Source: an uncultured Lachnospiraceae bacterium (GTDB taxonomy: Bacteria > Bacillota > Clostridia > Lachnospirales > Lachnospiraceae). Taken from it: 28,235 bases of DNA. The position numbers and the translations under genes are program-made. Positions 23,201 to 28,235 of the stretch are shown here, one piece after another. Numbering within the stretch: position 1 is the first letter of the stretch; each line of letters starts with the position of its first letter. The notes under the pieces were generated by a model, which did not search any database, had not been told where the DNA came from, and was given only the letters and a program-made list of their open reading frames with translations. The stretch lies in assembly GCA_910583835.1 (NCBI GenBank), contig CAJTYM010000030.1, positions 1 through 28,235 on the forward strand, given 5' to 3'.

Positions 23201-23344
23201 GGGCGCGGAGTCCGCTATTTGGCGTCTACCGGAGAAGTCCTAGAAGCCGGGGAGTTCCGTAATGGCGTACTCACGAAAGCGGAACGGATGATAGAGATGG
23301 AAGACGAAGATGCCTACCTGTCAAGGCAGGAGAGCATACCGTAG
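20243..23344 (+). CDS. Membrane-anchored MORN-repeat protein with Gly/Ser/Ala linker
   Basis: This 1033-residue protein begins with a basic cytosolic segment (1-70, rich in Lys and Arg). A transmembrane helix follows (about 75-98, MVYVILLASLILPVLYLKLL), and the rest is predicted outside the membrane. Residues about 118-343 hold some nine MORN-type units of the form YxGxFxxGxxxGxGxLY (for example YKGEFKNGIYEGTGTLY). Residues 344-775 are an almost pure Gly/Ser/Ala/Asn/Thr linker. Residues 778-1010 hold about ten more MORN units, from ILIYEGSFVNGEKEGVGTAY on. MORN repeats usually make beta-hairpin rods that bind proteins or lipids. No LPXTG motif is seen. The ATG at 20243 follows GGGAGGGA with a short gap. 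Its function in the CIS is unknown; a wall-spanning tether or surface adhesin is my inference. The linker should vary in length between strains. Confidence 0.85.
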   Translation: MQGGLIGRTARRLSHILMAPVQVVIRKGKRMLSPDSFASKVLSDVRKGINQKKDKKERSIQDYFSFGHYYVLKRMVYVILLASLILPVLYLKLLHPIVVSHFFTKSMVVNSPEMIGYTGKVELFSEDGKTMIFKGSMEEGRINGKGQLYTYEGSLLYEGNFEMEAYSGEGELYYENTDVLCYKGTFLLNLYDGQGLLYDEQGNLEYKGEFKNGIYEGTGTLYFPNGQEEYVGTFAKGEMEGSGTLYNEEGNVVAEGAFENGQPLLQEAVLADEDGNVLYEGTVNAEGEYQGEGKLYEDGALAYEGDFVDGKKEGSGTEYDENGTMVYDGEFVNDKYEGEGKLYASAAAGAADAGAGSSAGSGEAGGGNASGGSDSSAGTGSGTEAGGSDSSAGTGSGNAAGGSGSAAGGGNTAGGSGTETGGSDSSAGTGSGSAAGGSGSAAGGSGNAAGGGNGSATGGSGNAAGGSDSSAGTGSGSTAGGSGSAAGGSGSTAGGSGSAAGGGSTAGGGNAAGGGSGSAAGGSDSSAGTGSGNAAGGGGNAAGGGSGSTAGGSGNAAGGSGNAAGGSDSSTGTGSGNAAGGSGSVAGGGSTAGGGSTAGGGNAAGGGSGNAAGGNGSVAGGSGSTAGGGNAAGGSGSTAGGNGSTAGGSGSTAGGNGSAAGGSNSSAGTSAGGSGSAAGGGNAAGGSGSTAGGSDSSAGTGSGNVAGGSDSSAGTGSGNADGTAGSADSANTGEAGGSGSTAGGNGSVAGGSDSSAGGGSGNADGTAGDAQESEAPESILIYEGSFVNGEKEGVGTAYDMDGNTIFEGEFVKGEYEGDGKLYENGIPVYEGGFVDGEYEGKGKTYDETGKLVYDGAFAEGKKEGIGKAYNDKGQLVYDGTFKADQYDGTGKLYDVDKGVVIYDGSFVDGLYQGEGKLTDAETGQLVYEGEFYQGNYSGTGKLYHIPNGILIYDGGFLKGKYYGQGKLWDENGNLLYKGSFLNGVYYGRGVRYLASTGEVLEAGEFRNGVLTKAERMIEMEDEDAYLSRQESIP
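21272..22570 (+). repeat. Low-complexity GC-rich coding repeat encoding the Gly/Ser/Ala linker
   Basis: About 1.3 kb consist of short degenerate units such as GCCGGAGGAAGCGGAAGC, encoding AGGSGS-type residues. A longer unit encoding SDSSAGTGSG recurs about eight times. Composition is purine-biased on the + strand, which produces long false ORFs in other frames. The block lies exactly between two MORN units, at YEGEGKLY and ILIYEGSF. Confidence 0.95.
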
Positions 23345-23382
23345 GCGAAACAGGTCAATCCTGTTGTACCAGGAGGAAAGAG

Positions 23383-23961
23383 ATGTCAGATTATACGAAG
23401 ATTGCAGATACGGGCAATGGCATGGTAACGCTGTTAAAAGAGGCGCTGATTCCAGAACTGCTGAACAGCCCCGATCAGATTGGGCTCTGTTCCCCTGAGG
23501 ACCATGGGGATTATGCAGTGGGAATCTGGCTCTATGATATCAAAGAAGATAATTCCATACAGGCGCATGAGATGACGAATGTGGGCAGGAATGCCCAGCG
23601 TTATCCGTCCACTTACCTGACGCTGTATTATATGGTTACGCTCTATCTGCAAAGTGATTTGAAATACCGTGCTGAGCAGGAACACCAGATTTTTGGCAGG
23701 ATTATCCAGGCATTCCGGGATAAAGCGGCGATAGAGCCGGAAACTTTCCTGCCGACTGGGGAACCGGGCGCTGGCAATATCCGCATTCAGATGCAGGATT
23801 TGGAGATGGAGGAGAAAGCAAGGATTTGGACCGTGCCCAATGCGGCGTATAAGACCTCCCTGTTTTATACGGCGGGTCCTGTGGAAATCCAGTCTACAAG
23901 AAAGAAGTCAGTAAAACGGGTACAGGAAATCAGCTACCGTTTTGCAGGAAAGGATACATAA
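23383..23961 (+). CDS. DUF4255 protein (Pvc16-type tail terminator/cap)
   Basis: This 192-residue protein matches the DUF4255 (Pvc16 N-terminal) family, a hallmark of extracellular-type CIS. In PVC and AFP particles this protein caps the far end of tube and sheath and stops polymerisation. Typical stretches are IADTGNGMVTLLKEALIPEL, then IGLCSPEDHGDYAVGIWLYD, RYPSTYLTLYYMVTLYL and the long helix EQEHQIFGRIIQAFRDKAAI. The C-terminal part with IRIQMQDLEMEEKARIWTVP and YKTSLFYTAGPVEIQS completes the domain. AGGAGG at 23371-23376 serves the ATG at 23383. Its presence supports a free CIS-type particle design rather than a phage. Confidence 0.92.
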   Translation: MSDYTKIADTGNGMVTLLKEALIPELLNSPDQIGLCSPEDHGDYAVGIWLYDIKEDNSIQAHEMTNVGRNAQRYPSTYLTLYYMVTLYLQSDLKYRAEQEHQIFGRIIQAFRDKAAIEPETFLPTGEPGAGNIRIQMQDLEMEEKARIWTVPNAAYKTSLFYTAGPVEIQSTRKKSVKRVQEISYRFAGKDT

Positions 23962-23962
23962 T

Positions 23963-24694
23963 ATGGTATTGCATGAGACAAAGATACGCCTGTCGAAGGC
24001 GCTCCTTTTAAGGGATGCATTTACCGGTGAGCCGGTGTCGTCCGCTGTCCGGCTCCGCTCCCTGTCAGGAGGCAGAGTGGAGAGGAAAAGCAATGGATAT
24101 TTCCTGTTTCTGGATGTTGTCGGCCCGCAGTTTGAAATAGAAGCAGATTCCCCCATTTACCAGTGCAGGAGCATTTGCCTGACCGTGGACGGCGGAGAGG
24201 AAGTGGAAGAGGTATTGATGTATCCGTCCCCCTCCTATCCCCTGCGGTCTGGCTGCACGGCAGTCCGGGGAAAGGCAGCGCCAGGGGGCAGCTTAAGGTG
24301 TTATGTTAAAGACGAGAGCCAAAGCTGCCGCCTCACCAGTGATTATAAAAAGGGGGAAGCAGAAATTTCCCTTTATCTAAAAGGCGGGGCGAAAAACGTG
24401 CTCTGGCATATTCAGGAAAAGCAGAAGAAGACAGGAGAGTATTTTCAAATGAAAAATCTCAATGAAGGCACAGAGGTTTATTCTCTCGGACAGCCGTTGG
24501 CATGTGCTTACAAGAAGAAAGATACCCTGATTTATCCTGCACAGGAGACGGCAGCAGATGAGCATGGCGAGTTTTATTTACTGTTGCGGGAACTTCCTGA
24601 GGAGAAATGCCTGCTTTATTATTCTTATGAAAATGCGGGTAAGGAGAAGTCCGGGGAAACAGAGATTATTCGAGCCAAAGAAAATTATATTTGA
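23963..24694 (+). CDS. Uncharacterised CIS-linked protein with beta-sandwich-like N-terminus
   Basis: I do not recognise a named family with confidence for this protein of about 243 residues. The first 80 residues look like a carboxypeptidase-regulatory or transthyretin-like sandwich: IRLSKALLLRDAFTGEPVSS, then RVERKSNGYFLFLDVVGPQF and IYQCRSICLTVDG. The second half (about residues 85-240) repeats strand-rich segments, including PLRSGCTAVRGKAAPGGSLR and TLIYPAQETAADEHGEFYLL. No signal peptide or membrane helix is present. I chose the ATG at 23963 (GGAAAGGA upstream). An in-frame TTG at 23942 would overlap the DUF4255 gene. The gap to the previous stop is one base, so it is surely co-translated with the cap gene. 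Placement between cap and PAAR-like genes suggests an adaptor or fibre accessory, which is inference. Confidence 0.6.
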   Translation: MVLHETKIRLSKALLLRDAFTGEPVSSAVRLRSLSGGRVERKSNGYFLFLDVVGPQFEIEADSPIYQCRSICLTVDGGEEVEEVLMYPSPSYPLRSGCTAVRGKAAPGGSLRCYVKDESQSCRLTSDYKKGEAEISLYLKGGAKNVLWHIQEKQKKTGEYFQMKNLNEGTEVYSLGQPLACAYKKKDTLIYPAQETAADEHGEFYLLLRELPEEKCLLYYSYENAGKEKSGETEIIRAKENYI

Positions 24695-24709
24695 TAGGAG
24701 GAGATAAAA

Positions 24710-25093
24710 ATGGGATTATGTGTGACGGGCGGGGCTTCCATGACTTGTACTTTTGGCATGGCGCCCTCGGTGTTAAATGTGCTGCCAACAGCAAAGACCA
24801 TGTCGGCAATGCCGCTGGCAACCATTGCAGACAACGTGCCTTTTTTAAATATTACGCCTTTTGGGATGTGCCAGAGCATGGCAAATCCTACAGTGGCAGC
24901 AGCAACGGCAGCAGCTATGGGGGTGCTGACCCCTATGCCCTGTACGCCGGTTCCGGCAGGTCCCTGGGCGCCAGGCGTCCCACAGGTGTTGGTCGGGGGC
25001 AAGCCGGCAGTCAATGACCAGTGTAAGCTCACCTGTGCTTATGGGGGAATGATACAGTTTACAAATTCCGGCTGCCAGACCGTGCAGTTATAG
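24710..25093 (+). CDS. DUF4280 PAAR-like spike tip protein
   Basis: This 127-residue protein fits DUF4280 (PAAR-like). The signature opens MGLCVTGGASMTCTFGMAPS, continues IADNVPFLNITPFGMCQSMA, and then PMPCTPVPAGPWAPGVPQVL. It closes with VGGKPAVNDQCKLTCAYGGM and IQF. The regularly placed Cys residues (near 4, 13, 54, 77, 104, 108 and 122) are typical. DUF4280 proteins are thought to sharpen the spike or carry cargo at the tip. There is no C-terminal toxin extension here. The ATG at 24710 has TAGGAGGAG upstream with ideal spacing. It is far from the gp5-like spike gene (10045) but on the same strand and probably the same transcript. Confidence 0.92.
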   Translation: MGLCVTGGASMTCTFGMAPSVLNVLPTAKTMSAMPLATIADNVPFLNITPFGMCQSMANPTVAAATAAAMGVLTPMPCTPVPAGPWAPGVPQVLVGGKPAVNDQCKLTCAYGGMIQFTNSGCQTVQL

Positions 25094-25158
25094 AAAGATA
25101 GGTTGTCATAGGCGCAGCTTTAAAGCCTGGACAGAGTTTGAATCCGAGGAAAACTAAT

Positions 25159-27897
25159 ATGGAAAAGAAGAAAAATTTTGGCGGTATGGGCAAGAAAGGT
25201 TTGATTGGTTTATGCATTATTTTGTCTGTCTCGTTTATCGCTATGATTATGGCTACTGTGTATGGCAGTATTGTGGATTTGAGTTATATTGAGCAGATAC
25301 ATCTTCAGGATGGCTATCTCTATTTCGTGGACCGCGGGGAAGGCGATGATTTGAAAATTATCCGTTCAGACCCGAGTGGGGGCAATGGGAAGATGATTGT
25401 CTGCAAACGCCATGTCAAGGAGCAGTACCGGACGGTACGGCAAATCTTTTTTGACAGTGACGGCGAGGCCTATGCGTTGGTTGCGGAGACGGACGTGGAA
25501 TCTTGGAACGATGTAAACTGTAAGGTGTATAAATGCGATTTCGCACATGGAAAGCTGATAGAAACGGAATATGACCTGACGGAAGATGTTTTATCGTCCA
25601 GTATGATTGACATTTCGCGTATACAGGATGACAGGCTTTATTATATCCGCATGCCTGAAGTGGAGAAAGGCTCGGCAAAAGCGGAACTGAGGGAACTGAC
25701 TTCTCAGGGGGAACGGCAGGTGTTGGATAAGGTAAAGCTGAAATATCCGTATCTGAACACCCAATTTTTCCTCAGTGATGAACATATTTTATTATGGATG
25801 GACTATGCAGGGGAGGTGTATGCCAAGGAAGTGGGGGCAAAACACCGTCTGCAAATCGAGGGCATTTCCGGGAAGCCAGGTGTCTTCAAAAGCCTCTCCG
25901 ATGATGGGAAACATGCATATGTCCTTGATTATCAAGAAGAATGTATCCGTATGATTGATTTGGCAGACAGGACGTCCAGGCCATTATTTGTAGCGGAAGA
26001 TATCAGGAAAAATGATGCGGATTTTACGTTCCAGACGTTTCACAGCCCCGACTGTACGCAGTCTGGTTTCTGCGCGGGCGTGGAAGAAACCGAGGAAATG
26101 GGTTTGGTTTGTTCTTATCAGGATGGACAACACCAAGATATCGACCTTGTCTTCCTGACAGCCCCAACAGTGGTGCGCCGGATGTTTTGGGTGTATTTTG
26201 AGATTATCCAAATAACGGCAGTTTGGTGCGTTATCTGGGTACTGCGCGTAAAGTACCATTTTCAGACAATTTTACTCCGGCTTGGCGTTATTTTCCTTAT
26301 GGGGCTTTTAGCTATGGATATTTTTCTGGAAAGCTGGATTGAGCTGTCCATGCGCCAGCAATTGGAGTGCAACCAGACGTTTGCGCTGTCGGCGATGGGG
26401 AAGATTCTCAAGGAGGATATTGTGCGCAACATTGAGACGGATGCCGAAGATTTTCCGTCCGGGAAAAGGGCGCTTAAGATAAGCTGTGCAGACCTCAATG
26501 GGGGAGAGAACATTGGCGGGCTTTCCATGTATGTCTACAGTGTTTTTGCGGCGGATGAAGGAGGGCATCTGTATGTCAGTGAGTCTATGTCCGAATATAG
26601 CGGCGTCCCGGTGGAATGGATATACGCACAGGAAATGTCGGAGGCGATCTATCAGGCGTATGAAATGTCAGAGGTTGTGGATAAAAGCGATGAGGGTCAG
26701 GAGGGGAAACGCAATAACCGGTTTGTGCCGATTGTCCTGAATGATGGTACAAAATATGGGGTCCTTGCCATTTCTGCGGATGGTAATGTATTGGATTACC
26801 AGATTTGGTATTATCAGTGGAATCTGAAAAATGCTTCCTCCACGATGCTGCTCATCCTTACGGTGGTATTGCTGGTGATTCTCTATATTTTCTTAAAGCC
26901 GTTAAAAGAGCTGAAACGCTGTGCGGCTACATTGGCAGAGGGCAATCTTGGCGTGACGGTTGCCGTGCACGGTCATGATGAGGTGGCGGATATCTCAGCG
27001 GCATTTAACCAGATGTCGTTGGAGATTGCCAATTATGTGCAGGACATCAAGGGCATGTCAGACGGTTATTATAAGTTTATTCCGGCGAAAATCATTGACT
27101 TGCTGGGCAAGGAATCCATTCAGGACGTGGAACTTGGCGATGAGATACAGGGAGAATTTACGATACTTTCCTTACATGCGCTTGATTATCCCAAACAGAG
27201 CGCAGCTTTCTCAGCAGAACAGGTGTATAAGGATATCAACCGTGTGCTGTCTATGCTTGTAGAACCGATTAACAGCCATCATGGCGTGGTGGAGCATTTT
27301 GAAGATACCGGGCTGTCTGCGTTTTTTACAGTCAGCAGCGGGGAGGCATTGGATGCAGCTATCGACATCCAGCGTCTGTTAGAAGAGCAGATGCCGGGCA
27401 ATGGCAGGACGATTGCCATCAGCTATGGGCGCGTGATGATTGGCGTGATTGGGCATGAGCAGCGCATGGAGGTCACGACAATTTCCGCCCATTCTGATTT
27501 GGCGAAAGAGCTGCGTTTAAAGGGCGATAAATATGGCGCGCATATCCTTATCACGCATCTGGTCTATGAGCAGATAGCTGATTTTGAGGAGCATTATCAC
27601 GCCAGGTATCTGGGCAATATTTATCTCGCCGCAAACAATGCCTATGAGCGCGTCTACGATGTCTACGATGGGGATGCGGAGGAGGAATTTTATTATAAGG
27701 ATTTGACAAAGCCCCTGTTTGAAAAGGGCGTGGATTTGTTTGTGGCGAAGAAGTTTTATGAGGCGCGCCTGGTCTTTGTGGAGGTTCTGAAACAGCACCG
27801 TAAGGATAAGGCAGCAAAAGAATATCTGTACCGCTGCGACAAATATTACAAGCTTGCGGATACGGAGGAGATAGAGACAGTGATTGAGAAGTTCTGA
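25159..27897 (+). CDS. Multi-pass HAMP receptor with degenerate class III cyclase domain
   Basis: This 912-residue membrane protein has four predicted membrane helices (about 14-36, 341-362, 370-390 and 558-579). An outer domain of about 300 residues lies between the first two. A second outer region of about 165 residues precedes the last helix. A HAMP domain follows (580-632, KPLKELKRCAATLAEGNLGV). Residues about 640-835 have the class III nucleotide cyclase layout. However, the first metal Asp is not apparent (the expected FADI position reads LSLHALDY), and the Asn/Arg pair becomes Asp and Lys in HSDLAKEL. The second metal site keeps Asp in HFEDTGLSAFF. The tail (about 845-905) is the TPR-like helix pair common after such cyclases. 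The ATG at 25159 has GAGGA; a TTG at 25138 is possible. It is probably a sensor controlling the CIS, with little or no cyclase activity (inference). Confidence 0.8.
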   Translation: MEKKKNFGGMGKKGLIGLCIILSVSFIAMIMATVYGSIVDLSYIEQIHLQDGYLYFVDRGEGDDLKIIRSDPSGGNGKMIVCKRHVKEQYRTVRQIFFDSDGEAYALVAETDVESWNDVNCKVYKCDFAHGKLIETEYDLTEDVLSSSMIDISRIQDDRLYYIRMPEVEKGSAKAELRELTSQGERQVLDKVKLKYPYLNTQFFLSDEHILLWMDYAGEVYAKEVGAKHRLQIEGISGKPGVFKSLSDDGKHAYVLDYQEECIRMIDLADRTSRPLFVAEDIRKNDADFTFQTFHSPDCTQSGFCAGVEETEEMGLVCSYQDGQHQDIDLVFLTAPTVVRRMFWVYFEIIQITAVWCVIWVLRVKYHFQTILLRLGVIFLMGLLAMDIFLESWIELSMRQQLECNQTFALSAMGKILKEDIVRNIETDAEDFPSGKRALKISCADLNGGENIGGLSMYVYSVFAADEGGHLYVSESMSEYSGVPVEWIYAQEMSEAIYQAYEMSEVVDKSDEGQEGKRNNRFVPIVLNDGTKYGVLAISADGNVLDYQIWYYQWNLKNASSTMLLILTVVLLVILYIFLKPLKELKRCAATLAEGNLGVTVAVHGHDEVADISAAFNQMSLEIANYVQDIKGMSDGYYKFIPAKIIDLLGKESIQDVELGDEIQGEFTILSLHALDYPKQSAAFSAEQVYKDINRVLSMLVEPINSHHGVVEHFEDTGLSAFFTVSSGEALDAAIDIQRLLEEQMPGNGRTIAISYGRVMIGVIGHEQRMEVTTISAHSDLAKELRLKGDKYGAHILITHLVYEQIADFEEHYHARYLGNIYLAANNAYERVYDVYDGDAEEEFYYKDLTKPLFEKGVDLFVAKKFYEARLVFVEVLKQHRKDKAAKEYLYRCDKYYKLADTEEIETVIEKF

Positions 27898-27930
27898 ATT
27901 AGGAGAGACGTTGGAAGAGAGGTGTGGGAA

Positions 27931-28235
27931 ATGCAAGAGGAAGAATTGAAAAAAGTCGCTGAGCATAAAAATGATAATGGGAACAATGTAGAGCTGCCGG
28001 GGGGTGCAAACCTCCAGCAACCGCAGGGAACTGCCGCTCTCCAGCCACAGAAGCCGATAGGGGGCGGGGGAAATGATGCGGGAAGCTTGGACGGGAAAGC
28101 TGCAAAGACGGAAGAAACCGGGTCAGGTGCAAAGACGGAAGAAGCCGAGTCAGGTGCAAAGACGGAAGAAACCGGGTCAGGTGCAAAGACGGAAGAAGCC
28201 GGGTCAGGAGCAAAGACGGAAGAAGCCGGGTCAGG
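27931..28235 (+). CDS. Partial CDS with low-complexity repeats, cut by the window end
   Basis: An open frame runs from ATG 27931 to the end of the window, with 101 complete codons and no stop. AGAGAGG lies about 8 nt before the start; an in-frame GTG at 27922 is an alternative. Residues 1-57 are charged and Gln/Gly-rich (MQEEELKKVAEHKNDNGNNV at the start). From residue 58 it is a nine-residue tandem repeat, AKTEE[T/A][G/E]SG. No signal peptide or known domain is visible. It lies 33 nt after the receptor gene and is likely co-transcribed. Such an opening could precede a structured or membrane domain outside the window; nothing more can be said. Confidence 0.65.
   Translation, partial: MQEEELKKVAEHKNDNGNNVELPGGANLQQPQGTAALQPQKPIGGGGNDAGSLDGKAAKTEETGSGAKTEEAESGAKTEETGSGAKTEEAGSGAKTEEAGS
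28102..28235 (+). repeat. 27-bp tandem repeat (about five copies), open at the window end
   Basis: Units begin at 28102, 28129, 28156, 28183 and 28210, each opening GCAAAGACGGAAGAA. Units differ by a few substitutions (ACC/GCC, GGG/GAG, GGT/GGA). Unit length is a multiple of three, so copy-number change keeps the frame. The array may continue past the window. Confidence 0.95.

Noticed and set aside
23349..23365. AACAGG/CCTGTT inverted repeat before the DUF4255 gene
   Set aside because: A 6-bp stem with 5-nt loop and no T-run is common by chance, and it abuts a good Shine-Dalgarno site.
25117..25126. GCTTTAAAGC palindrome before the receptor gene
   Set aside because: A 10-bp perfect palindrome is short, and no promoter elements or second copy accompany it.

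Overview
This window is a single-strand (+) gene cluster for a contractile injection system (CIS), a phage-tail-like machine of the extracellular/T6SS-iv-like class. Shine-Dalgarno sites of AAAGGAG type, GTG and TTG starts, 4-nt start/stop overlaps, roughly balanced base composition and the gene families suggest a Bacillota host, most likely a clostridial (Lachnospiraceae-like) bacterium. That host call is inference. No transposase, integrase, tRNA, rRNA or CRISPR array is visible.

Layout. Positions 6-3346 encode sheath, first inner-tube protein, a Mu gp41-like tail assembly chaperone and a second tube protein. The chaperone has a downstream extension in the -1 frame. Positions 3380-8236 encode a 1618-residue repeat-rich helical protein that I consider the best tape-measure candidate. 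Positions 8290-17562 encode the baseplate and spike: LysM tube-cap protein, gp27-like and gp5-like halves of a split VgrG, gp25, two J-type wedge proteins and a gpI-type tail protein. Positions 17559-19286 encode a CIS-associated protein with a C-terminal Ig-like domain.

The second half departs from a standard phage-tail operon. It holds a single-pass membrane protein with a kinase-like (pseudokinase) cytosolic part, then a membrane-anchored MORN-repeat protein split by a Gly/Ser/Ala linker of about 430 residues. These are followed by DUF4255 (Pvc16-type cap), an unknown protein, a DUF4280 PAAR-like tip protein, and a multi-pass HAMP receptor with a class III cyclase-like domain whose catalytic residues look lost. 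The window ends inside a gene with a 27-nt tandem repeat.

Sheath contraction should drive the tube and the spike/PAAR tip outward, with the baseplate proteins as trigger. The membrane proteins could tether the particle to, or signal it from, the cell envelope; that is inference. The AAA+ ATPase and tail-fibre genes usual in such loci are not in this window, and no toxin was recognised.

The most interesting observation is a near-textbook -1 programmed frameshift signal at 2642-2679: an in-phase AAATTTT heptamer, a 6-nt spacer and a hairpin containing the zero-frame stop. It joins the chaperone to the next small ORF, which has no credible start of its own. This mirrors the G/GT arrangement of phage tails. 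A perfect 11-bp GC hairpin just after the tube gene may set tube-to-chaperone stoichiometry.
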